Below the pieces are notes generated by a model, which worked only from the letters and a program-made list of their open reading frames with translations, was not told the origin of the DNA and ran no database searches. A stretch of DNA of 21,018 nt, from NCBI GenBank assembly GCA_002329675.1, contig DCUA01000161.1, positions 1 to 21,018 of the forward strand. Direction: 5' to 3'. The stretch comes from Firmicutes bacterium UBA1426 (GTDB lineage: Bacteria; Bacillota; Clostridia; Peptostreptococcales; Anaerovoracaceae). Shown in pieces: positions 1 to 6,040 of the stretch; position 1 is the stretch's first letter, and each line of letters starts with the position of its first letter. The position numbers and the translations under genes are program-made.

Positions 1-146
1 ACATTATCTTCAACCTTGAGAGAAATCTCCATCATATCGCCGCAAACGGGGCTTCCGTAAGTACCTACTGCATCGGCGTTCTCAATGACGCCGGTATTTC
101 TTGGATTGGTGAAATGGTCCATAACTTTTTCGTTGTACATACCCAT
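1..146 (-). CDS. IscU/NifU-type Fe-S cluster scaffold, 3' part outside window
   Basis: Only the first 48 codons are in the window; the gene runs off the left edge. The visible protein starts MGMYNEKVMDHF and continues with NPRN and GSPVCGDMM, which is the N-terminus of IscU/NifU scaffold proteins, including the first conserved cluster-binding cysteine in the VCGD motif. Scaffolds of this family build Fe-S clusters from sulfur handed over by a cysteine desulfurase. The start at 146 is preferred over an in-frame ATG at 140 because GGAG lies 8 bases upstream. The cysteine desulfurase gene ends 22 bases upstream, so the two are almost certainly co-transcribed. Whether the C-terminal cysteines are kept cannot be seen here. 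Confidence 0.93.
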   Translation of the reverse strand, partial: MGMYNEKVMDHFTNPRNTGVIENADAVGTYGSPVCGDMMEISLKVEDN

Positions 147-168
147 CTTCGTATCTCCTTTCTGCCTA

Positions 169-1368
169 TTAAGCCTGGCAGTTGCATTTTTGTGCTGTTT
201 CCATTACGTGATCTTTGTCAAAGGGCGAAAAAGATCTTAATTTATCTACAATTTTTACTAACTCAGCTACAACATAGTCTATATCCTCTTTCGTGGTAAA
301 GTCACCCACAGTGAAACGCACGGAACTATAGGCTTGTTCGATCGGCAATCCCATGGCCGCCAGCACATGAGAAGCGGAAAAGCTGGCGGAGGAACAGGCA
401 GAACCGGTAGATGCATAGATCCCTTGAAGATCCATATAGAGGATCAGCGCCTCCCCTTCCACATAGTTAAAAACCAGATTCAGGTTGCCCGGTAGACGGT
501 GTTCTAAAGATCCATTCACGTCAACATCGGGAATCTTGCTTTTTATCTCTGAAAGGAAATAGTCTCTTAGTTCAGAGATATTTTTAATGTGTGAATCTAA
601 GTTCAGCCTGGCCAACTCACTGGCTTTTCCAAAGCCTACGATGCCGGCAAGGTTTTCCGTTCCTGCTCTTTTTTTGTATTCCTGTGCACCGCCCTGAATC
701 AGGTTTGTGATGACGAGTCCCTTGCGGATATATAGGGCGCCTACTCCTTTTGGTCCATAGATCTTATGGCTGGAAATGGACATCATATCCACCCCCAGAT
801 CCTTTACATCGATAGGCACGTTTCCTAAAGCCTGAACAGCATCCGTATGGAAGAGGATCCCCTTTTCCTTTGCGATTGCAGCAATTTCTTTCACGGGCTG
901 GATGGAACCAACCTCATTGTTTGCAAACATAATGCTGATCAGAACGGTTTTATCGGTTATCGCTTCTTTCAGCTGCTCTAAAGATATAATGCCATACTTG
1001 TCCACATCCAGATATGTCACATCATAGCCTTCCTTCTCCAGATACTCGCATGTATGAAGCAACGCATGGTGTTCTATCTTTGTCGTTATAATGTGGTTTC
1101 CTTTGGCTTTTCTGGATTTCACTGCGCCAACGACCGCCCAGTTATCCGCTTCTGTGCCTCCGGAAGTAAAGTAAATCTCTCTATCTTGTGCACCGATCAG
1201 CTCCGCAACCCTTGTCCTTGCAAGCATCAAACCTTCTTTTGCTTCAAAGCCCTTTGCGTACAGACTGGAGGGATTGCCGTATTTCTCAGTGAAATAGGGA
1301 AGCATTTCCTCCAACACTTCCTTTTTGACCGGTGTGGTAGCTGAGTAGTCTAAATATACTTCTCTCAA
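169..1368 (-). CDS. nifS: Cysteine desulfurase, NifS/IscS family
   Basis: A PLP enzyme that takes sulfur from L-cysteine as a persulfide and passes it to the Fe-S scaffold. It is 399 residues, normal for the family. The PLP lysine is K202 in SSHKIYGPKG, and the persulfide cysteine is C325 in STGSACSSASF, with the short loop context of IscS/NifS group I enzymes. The tail ends in a Cys-Asn-Cys-Gln-Ala motif. The start codon is TTG at 1368: AAGGAGG stands 8 bases upstream, and an ATG inside the same leader hits a stop after three codons. The scaffold gene follows at 22 bases. No IscR-type regulator gene lies next to it. The name nifS is used by family habit; iscS would be equally fair and nitrogen fixation is not implied. 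Confidence 0.95.
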   Translation of the reverse strand: MREVYLDYSATTPVKKEVLEEMLPYFTEKYGNPSSLYAKGFEAKEGLMLARTRVAELIGAQDREIYFTSGGTEADNWAVVGAVKSRKAKGNHIITTKIEHHALLHTCEYLEKEGYDVTYLDVDKYGIISLEQLKEAITDKTVLISIMFANNEVGSIQPVKEIAAIAKEKGILFHTDAVQALGNVPIDVKDLGVDMMSISSHKIYGPKGVGALYIRKGLVITNLIQGGAQEYKKRAGTENLAGIVGFGKASELARLNLDSHIKNISELRDYFLSEIKSKIPDVDVNGSLEHRLPGNLNLVFNYVEGEALILYMDLQGIYASTGSACSSASFSASHVLAAMGLPIEQAYSSVRFTVGDFTTKEDIDYVVAELVKIVDKLRSFSPFDKDHVMETAQKCNCQA

Positions 1369-1410
1369 AAGTCCATCCTCCTTGATGTTTTCAATACCTC
1401 ACGCCAAATT

Positions 1411-1420
1411 ATTATACCAT
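1411..1420 (-). promoter_or_regulatory. Probable extended -10 promoter of nifS-iscU
   Basis: On the minus strand the sequence reads TGGTATAAT: a perfect -10 hexamer (1411-1416) with an upstream TG, 43 bases before the TTG start. No good -35 is seen at 17 bases; the closest match, TTGGTT, is 20 bases away. Extended -10 promoters can work with a weak -35. This would give the Fe-S pair its own transcript apart from the small gene upstream. This is inference from motif and position. Confidence 0.5.
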
Positions 1421-1482
1421 CCTTTTTTGAAAAATAAACCAAAATGTTATGTATTCCAGAAAAACATGGCATGAGGGAAACA

Positions 1483-1935
1483 CTAGGGCTGGACAGGCGT
1501 AAACTCTGAAAGTTTATAAAGGTTACCTGACTTCTTCAGCAGAATGCTGTAATCGATGGATTGCACATAGTCTCCGGATGGCCCCCTCATATACCAAAGT
1601 ATATCACCCCTGTAAGACTTTTTTCCATAGAGATTGGAAGTCTGCTCCAACACCAGGATCTCAAGATCTCTGACCATATCCATATCCGTGTCCGTAAATT
1701 GACGAAGTGCCCGAATATCAGAAGCCAAAAGGGGTTGAGTCTCGATCTCATAAAGGAGCTCCTCTCCTTTTTCGGGATCGATCTGATGAAAATATACTTT
1801 ATGCAGGATATCGGTTCTTTCCTTTATTAACTCTTCCACCAGATATGTGTCGGTACCTTTTGTGAATCCTGAAAAAAAAGAGAAAACAATCACTAATATA
1901 AAAGGGATGAGAAATAGGTTTGCATAGGTCTTCAT
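1483..1935 (-). CDS. Hypothetical membrane-anchored or secreted protein, 150 aa
   Basis: I do not recognise this protein. It begins MKTYANLFLIPFILVIVFSF, a single hydrophobic segment at about residues 5-25 that fits a signal peptide or an N-terminal anchor, with no lipobox cysteine. The rest (about 120 residues) is charged and appears extracytoplasmic, with a mixed helical part followed by an aromatic, strand-like part (SYRGDILWYMRGPSGDYVQS) and a Pro-rich end. AAGGAG is 8 bases before ATG, so it is probably translated. It sits between the spo0A terminator and the nifS promoter, so it may be a single-gene transcript. Its place next to spo0A may hint at a role in the sporulating cell, but nothing in the sequence proves this. 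Confidence 0.75.
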   Translation of the reverse strand: MKTYANLFLIPFILVIVFSFFSGFTKGTDTYLVEELIKERTDILHKVYFHQIDPEKGEELLYEIETQPLLASDIRALRQFTDTDMDMVRDLEILVLEQTSNLYGKKSYRGDILWYMRGPSGDYVQSIDYSILLKKSGNLYKLSEFTPVQP

Positions 1936-1987
1936 AGCGTCACTCCTTGCTTACTTCCGGACAAGCCCGCTGCTTACCTATTATATG

Positions 1988-2023
1988 AAAAAGACAGCGA
2001 AAAATTTGTTGCTTCCCGCTGTC
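1988..2023 (-). terminator. Intrinsic terminator downstream of spo0A
   Basis: On the minus strand, 28 bases after the spo0A stop, GACAGCG pairs with CGCTGTC (7 bp, 17-base loop) and is followed at once by TTTTT. An AT-rich palindrome, TCAAAAAT-A-ATTTTTGA (2022-2038), lies just before it. This is a fair Rho-independent terminator and would separate spo0A from the small gene that follows. Confidence 0.75.
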
Positions 2024-2051
2024 AAAAATAATTTTTGATTGTAAAGATTGC

Positions 2052-2852
2052 TTAGCTGGCTTTTCTCTCCAGTCTGAGTTTATCCGCAATAATTGCGATG
2101 AATTCACTGTTAGTGGGCTTGCCCTTGTCGTTATGGACTGTATAGCCGAAAAGACTGTTGATCGTCTCGATTCTGCCACGGTTCCAGGCCACTTCGATAG
2201 CGTGGCGAATGGCTCTTTCTACCCGGCTGGGGGTGGTATTGTTTCTCTTTGCGATGGCCGGATATAGTTCCTTTGTAACAGCTCCTAAAAGATCCATGTC
2301 ATCCACCACCATGGTGATTGCATCCCTGAGGTATTGATAACCCTTAATATGAGCGGGTACGCCGACTTCGTGAATGATATTTGTTATATCAATTTCCAGA
2401 TTGCTCTTCTTACCCTCTTCTTCGAGCAAAACAGATTTCACTACATTGCTCTTATTCGCCGTGGAGGAGCTTTCAGCAGAGCCGGAAAGTTGTTGGATAC
2501 GCTTCGCCAGGATATTCAGATCAAATGGCTTGACAACATAGTATTCTGCCCCTAAATTGATTGCCCTTTGCGTAATGGTTTCCTGCCCCACTGCTGATAA
2601 CATGATCACTCTCGGCATGGGATCGATATCCACGGCATTCAGCCTTTCCAGAACTCCCAGACCATCCAGATACGGCATGATCATATCTAAAATCAGAACA
2701 TCCGGTTTGTCCCTCAGGACAGCATCAACAGTTTGCATTCCATCACTCGCTGTAAATATAACGTCAATATCTTGTTGCATTTCAAAAAAATCGGCCAGAA
2801 TATTGCAAAAGTCTTTGTTGTCATCAGCGATACCGACTCTAACCCTGCTCAT
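2052..2852 (-). CDS. spo0A: Stage 0 sporulation response regulator Spo0A
   Basis: Master regulator of entry into sporulation: when phosphorylated it binds 0A boxes and activates or represses early sporulation and transition-state genes. The receiver domain (about residues 1-125) has the acidic pair D10/D11, phospho-acceptor D56 in [11 protein letters not shown]86 and K108 in VVKPF. The C-terminal DNA-binding domain keeps the diagnostic stretch [18 protein letters not shown] and the end [18 protein letters not shown] take the second of two adjacent ATGs (2852), which gives 266 residues, close to 267 in B. subtilis, and a better gap to AAGGAGG; the first ATG is at 2855. It lies about 120 bases after spoIVB, as in many Firmicutes. 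No kinase or phosphorelay gene is in the window. Confidence 0.98.
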   Translation of the reverse strand: MSRVRVGIADDNKDFCNILADFFEMQQDIDVIFTASDGMQTVDAVLRDKPDVLILDMIMPYLDGLGVLERLNAVDIDPMPRVIMLSAVGQETITQRAINLGAEYYVVKPFDLNILAKRIQQLSGSAESSSTANKSNVVKSVLLEEEGKKSNLEIDITNIIHEVGVPAHIKGYQYLRDAITMVVDDMDLLGAVTKELYPAIAKRNNTTPSRVERAIRHAIEVAWNRGRIETINSLFGYTVHNDKGKPTNSEFIAIIADKLRLERKAS

Positions 2853-2913
2853 CATTTTCCTCCTTTTTAGACGGGAATACACTTATTTATGGTTCTTACT
2901 ACATTTCCCTTTT

Positions 2914-2942
2914 ATAGTAATAAAATATTGTCAGATTAGCAA
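2914..2942 (-). promoter_or_regulatory. Possible vegetative promoter of spo0A
   Basis: On the minus strand TTGCTA (2937-2942) and TACTAT (2914-2919) are 17 bases apart, each matching four of six consensus bases. An overlapping TATAAA is an alternative -10. The strength is uncertain. No convincing sigma-H promoter was found in this gap. Confidence 0.35.
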
Positions 2943-2971
2943 GATAAATATTATTCGAATATTCTATACTA

Positions 2972-4111
2972 TTAGTCAGCATTCGACAATTGATCCGTCT
3001 GCTGAAGCATCCACTCGATAAATATTCCATAGCCTTTTAGTGGATCATTCACAAAGACATGTGTCACTGCACCTATAATTTTGTCGTTCTGAATAATAGG
3101 GCTACCGCTCATGCCTTGTACGATGCCGCCGGTCTTTTCCAGGAGCCGCGGATCTGTAACGGAAATGACCATACTTTTTGTATTGGGTTTTGACTGACGA
3201 TTGACTTTATCAATATGGATCTCATATCTATCCATCTTGTTCCCGTCTACCGTGGTCAAAAGCCATGCAGGGCCTTCTTCTACAGTGTTTTGATATCCGA
3301 TGGCCATAGGTTCCGGATAAAAGGGATTGGTGATCGGTTTATAGAAGGATCCGAAGATACCAAAATTAGTATTGACTAAGAGATTGCCCAGTGGCTCGTC
3401 CGCTTCATAGAAGATGCCGCGTATTTCTCCGGGTATTCCGGCCTTGCCCTGTTTCACGGACTCCACATTTGCGCTCAGTAATTCCCCTTTCTCCACCGGT
3501 AGTACATGTCCCGTATCCGGATCTGTTATAGCATGTCCCAATGCCCCAAAACTCTTTGAAAAGGGATCATAGAAAGTCAAGGTACCAAGACCTGCAGTCT
3601 TATCTCTTACCCATACGCCGATCTTATAAAGGCCATCTTCCTCCGCTTTTACGGGGAGGATCCGGAAGTATAGAGTTTCCCCCTGACGGTTGACCTTCAG
3701 CCGGATCTGACCTTTTATTTCATTGACCACTGCTCTGACTTCCTCCGGACTGTCCACAGGAGTATTGTTGATGGACAGAATACTATCACCGATCTCAAGG
3801 CCTGCCTCCAATCCCGGATTGATTCTCTCTCCTCTGCTTGTCCGGATTTCCTCAAGGCCCACAACCAGGACACCCTTCACATCCATTTTGACGCCAACAG
3901 GCTGGCCACCCGGTATTACTTTGGTTTCGGGAAGAACTTTAATGGTCACTTCCTTAAGAGGAAGATTGATTACCTTTGTTTCATCTGCAAAGATCTTGAT
4001 CTGATCCGGTATGCTGTTAAATGTGATACCAGCACCGGCAAAAAGCATCAAAGAAACAATAAATAACAGAATCGAAGGTATCCTGAGCTTTGCTTGTATT
4101 TTTCTTATCAT
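2972..4111 (-). CDS. spoIVB: SpoIVB serine peptidase (S55), sigma-K checkpoint signal
   Basis: A forespore-secreted PDZ serine protease that in B. subtilis crosses the intermembrane space and cuts SpoIVFA, releasing SpoIVFB to process pro-sigma-K. The protein is 379 residues. A membrane or signal segment spans residues 13-30, a PDZ domain about 75-155 (around LEAGLEIGDSILSI), and the S55 domain follows. The triad fits H193 in GALGHAITDP, D320 in VTDPRLL and S335 in GMSGSP; the Asp-Ser distance of 15 equals that of D363/S378 in the B. subtilis enzyme. I use ATG 4111, since GGGAG lies 6 bases before it, while an in-frame TTG at 4117 directly touches that site. The bofC-like gene stops 2 bases upstream, so the two are probably translationally coupled. 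Confidence 0.97.
   Translation of the reverse strand: MIRKIQAKLRIPSILLFIVSLMLFAGAGITFNSIPDQIKIFADETKVINLPLKEVTIKVLPETKVIPGGQPVGVKMDVKGVLVVGLEEIRTSRGERINPGLEAGLEIGDSILSINNTPVDSPEEVRAVVNEIKGQIRLKVNRQGETLYFRILPVKAEEDGLYKIGVWVRDKTAGLGTLTFYDPFSKSFGALGHAITDPDTGHVLPVEKGELLSANVESVKQGKAGIPGEIRGIFYEADEPLGNLLVNTNFGIFGSFYKPITNPFYPEPMAIGYQNTVEEGPAWLLTTVDGNKMDRYEIHIDKVNRQSKPNTKSMVISVTDPRLLEKTGGIVQGMSGSPIIQNDKIIGAVTHVFVNDPLKGYGIFIEWMLQQTDQLSNAD
2982..2989 (-). promoter_or_regulatory. 0A box (Spo0A binding site) upstream of spo0A
   Basis: The minus strand reads TTGTCGAA, a perfect 0A box. It lies in the last codons of spoIVB, about 130 bases before the spo0A start and about 40 bases upstream of the possible -35. 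A Spo0A-controlled promoter at spo0A is known in B. subtilis; autoregulation here is inferred. An imperfect, palindromic TATTCGAATA lies about 25 bases closer to the gene. Confidence 0.55.
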
Positions 4112-4113
4112 AT

Positions 4114-4554
4114 TCAACTCCCGAAATCCTGAAGAAGCTCATCCAGCTCTTCTTCTGTTTTGATTAGGATCCCTTCGGAGAACATGGCCTGGTCTCCCTC
4201 ACTCAACAAAGAAAATGCAATGTCGGTGCTCTTGATAAAGATCGGCTCCCCCTCTCCGTTATAGTAGTAGACTTCGATAACTCCATTGATTTCTTTAATC
4301 AGGAAAAAGTTTTCCTGTTCAGGCTCAGTCGTATCCGGTGTGGTTGTAACTACATCTACATCACTCTGACTCTGGCCTGAAGGATTCGTTCCTGGCTGCG
4401 TTTCCACTCTCTGGTTTACTTCTTCCCCGACCGGAGTATTCATATCGGAGGGAAACCGATCTCCCTGGCTGAACCAATAGCCCGCTCCCAGGATCGCCAC
4501 GACAGTAATTAAAAACCATCGTCTTTTCCAAAAGCTTTTACGTTGACTAAACAT
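4114..4554 (-). CDS. BofC C-terminal-domain-like membrane protein upstream of spoIVB
   Basis: A 146-residue protein with a basic N-terminus, one membrane segment (about residues 13-30), a low-complexity Pro/Thr/Gln/Glu linker (about 35-80), and a compact C-terminal domain of about 60 residues. That domain (FFLIKEINGVIEVYYYNGE through EGILIKTEEELDELLQDF) resembles the BofC C-terminal domain: a strand pair with NGxIxVY, then xLxEGDQxxFSEGI and an acidic helical end. BofC in B. subtilis restrains SpoIVB in the intermembrane space. Here the gene is two bases from spoIVB, which supports a regulatory partner role, but the family call is by recognition only and the BofC N-terminal domain is absent. 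AGGTGAGG precedes ATG. Confidence 0.75.
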   Translation of the reverse strand: MFSQRKSFWKRRWFLITVVAILGAGYWFSQGDRFPSDMNTPVGEEVNQRVETQPGTNPSGQSQSDVDVVTTTPDTTEPEQENFFLIKEINGVIEVYYYNGEGEPIFIKSTDIAFSLLSEGDQAMFSEGILIKTEEELDELLQDFGS

Positions 4555-4570
4555 TGCCTCACCTCAAATT

Positions 4571-4600
4571 TAGTGTGGGCAATTCCTTAGCATTTTATTC
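4571..4600 (-). promoter_or_regulatory. Candidate sigma-G promoter for bofC-like/spoIVB
   Basis: On the minus strand GAATA (4596-4600) and CACACTA (4571-4577) are exactly 18 bases apart. The B. subtilis sigma-G pattern is gHATR, 18 bases, CATnHTA; only the third -10 base differs. The -35 overlaps the comEA stop codon. The predicted transcript start is near 4564, leaving a very short leader that still holds most of the ribosome site. spoIVB and bofC are forespore genes in B. subtilis, so the location fits. Confidence 0.5.
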
Positions 4601-5269
4601 TGCAGTGATAGTGTTCTTAAGCTTTGCAAAGGTTTTTTCACCGATGCCGCTAACATTCATCAACTCTTCAATTGCTTTGAATTCGCCGTATTCATTTCTA
4701 TAAGAAATTATCTTATCCGCTGTAACCGGACCTACACCGGACAACTTTTGAAGTTCGGCCGAGTTTGCGGTATTGATATTAATCAATCCTGCCTTTGAAC
4801 CGCCTGACGCGGCGGCGCTCTGCGATGTGCTTCCATTGATATAACGACTTCCCGGAGTTTCACCGGTTTGCTTCTCCTCTTCTTCCACCTCTTTTTTGCT
4901 GGGTATATAAAGTTTCATTCCATCTGATAAAATAGCAGCCAGATTGGTGTTTCTGGTGTCTGCATTCTCAGTCAATCCACCTGCTGCATCGACAGCTTCA
5001 TAAACTCTGGCACCATCAGAGAGTGTATAGACAGAAGGAACCATTACCTCGCCGGATACGTCGATTACGATAAAGGACGCGACCATCGGTTCGTCTTCGG
5101 CAATAATCTCTTCCTGCGGGTTTTGGTAATTAGTCCGGGCTTCACCTTCATCGATCCAAATTACGTCATCACCGGACTGGCGAATGGAATAGACAATAAA
5201 GGTAACTGCAATGAGAAGAATCCCTGCAATTACCTTATAAAGCATCTTGCGACTTATTGACAAGTTCAC
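4595..5269 (-). CDS. comEA: ComEA-like DNA-binding protein (SLBB plus helix-hairpin-helix)
   Basis: A membrane-anchored, surface DNA receptor of the natural transformation machinery. From the GTG at 5269 it has 224 residues: a membrane segment at about 8-28, an SLBB domain at about 60-125 (VIDVSGEVMVPSVYTLSDGA, later DGMKLYIPS), a Gly/Ser-rich linker, and two helix-hairpin-helix motifs near the end (LININTANSAELQKLSGVGP and FKAIEELMNVSGIGEKTFAK). This is the standard ComEA layout. GTG 5269 is chosen because GGTGGTGA lies 5 bases upstream; an in-frame GTG pair at 5281 and 5278 would overlap that site. No comEB or comEC follows in the window; instead the sporulation pair starts 40 bases later. 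RecA and CinA elsewhere in the window belong to the same competence theme. Confidence 0.93.
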   Translation of the reverse strand: MNLSISRKMLYKVIAGILLIAVTFIVYSIRQSGDDVIWIDEGEARTNYQNPQEEIIAEDEPMVASFIVIDVSGEVMVPSVYTLSDGARVYEAVDAAGGLTENADTRNTNLAAILSDGMKLYIPSKKEVEEEEKQTGETPGSRYINGSTSQSAAASGGSKAGLININTANSAELQKLSGVGPVTADKIISYRNEYGEFKAIEELMNVSGIGEKTFAKLKNTITAE

Positions 5270-5298
5270 ATGGATCACCACCTAATGCGTTTGAATAT

Positions 5299-5327
5299 AG
5301 AATACATTAGATGGCAGAATATGTCAA
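5299..5327 (-). promoter_or_regulatory. Sigma-A-type promoter of comEA
   Basis: On the minus strand a perfect TTGACA (5322-5327), a 17-base spacer and TATTCT (5299-5304) lie about 30 bases before the comEA start. The gap between comEA and the upstream gene is AT-rich and has no clear terminator. Confidence 0.65.
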
Positions 5328-5350
5328 TATATAATATATATTCCATTGTA

Positions 5351-6040
5351 TTATTCTATGGAGGATAAGGGTCGTCCGTCCTCGCGGTACATTTCAACTC
5401 GCATGATTTGTGGTTCATACTTTTCCAGAGGGATCCCGGAGAAATCGAACAATGAGCCCAGAAGAAGTTCAGTGTTCAGATTCGATTCGCTGCCTGTACG
5501 GATTTTCATCTTAAGGACCAGTTTCCCATCATCGTCAAAGGCAGTTTGAAGCTCATGGATCATAGGCTTAATATCGATCTCCACCATCTCTTTTCCCTTC
5601 TTTGCGCGCTTTGACACGAGGATCGCATCCTGATCCAGAAAAAGCCTGAGCTGCAGATCTGTTGGAAATGCGTGTCCTTCAGGTAACCTGACCTTATAAT
5701 CTGCCCAGCGCACCAGGGAAGCCGCTGTTTTTCGGGGATCAGGAATTTCACGACAATCCAACACCTTCACTCCGTAAGGAAGTGAACTGTTCATGGAATC
5801 TACCAGGAAACTCTCATTATAAGGCATTCTCGTTTCAATTTCCAGATATTCTCCTATGCTGGTATACCCGAGTGATAAGGGCTGAGCAAAGCTCATTTTC
5901 GGATGAGGATTGAACCCTTGAGAGTAAAGGAGATCAATTCCGACCCTCTTGAATGTCCTTCGGAATAAACGGAGGAGATCCAAATGAGATGTATAGCGAA
6001 GCTGTCCTGTCTTTTCGAATTTCAGCAGATACCTGTTCAT
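5351..6040 (-). CDS. DUF2344 / TIGR03936 family protein, partner of the radical SAM protein
   Basis: A 229-residue protein starting MNRYLLKFEKTGQLRYTSHL, the hallmark N-terminus of the DUF2344 (TIGR03936) family, followed by LRLFRRTFKRVGIDLLYSQGFNPHPKMSFAQPLSLG. Function is not established. In many bacteria it is encoded next to, or fused to, the C-terminus of a TIGR03960 radical SAM protein, so the two probably work together. Here they overlap by 4 bases (ATGA), which implies coupled translation in near-equal amounts. I choose ATG 6040, with GGGAGGGG upstream; a longer reading frame from 6094 lies inside the previous gene. In many clostridia rng and rplU come next; here they do not. Confidence 0.9.
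   Translation of the reverse strand: MNRYLLKFEKTGQLRYTSHLDLLRLFRRTFKRVGIDLLYSQGFNPHPKMSFAQPLSLGYTSIGEYLEIETRMPYNESFLVDSMNSSLPYGVKVLDCREIPDPRKTAASLVRWADYKVRLPEGHAFPTDLQLRLFLDQDAILVSKRAKKGKEMVEIDIKPMIHELQTAFDDDGKLVLKMKIRTGSESNLNTELLLGSLFDFSGIPLEKYEPQIMRVEMYREDGRPLSSIE

Noticed and set aside
2883..2925. Sigma-H promoter before spo0A (AAAGGGAAA as -35)
   Set aside because: No GAAT-type -10 lies 11-12 bases downstream.
4112..4117. TTG at 4117 as the spoIVB start
   Set aside because: It touches the GGGAG ribosome site directly; ATG 4111 has the correct 6-base gap.
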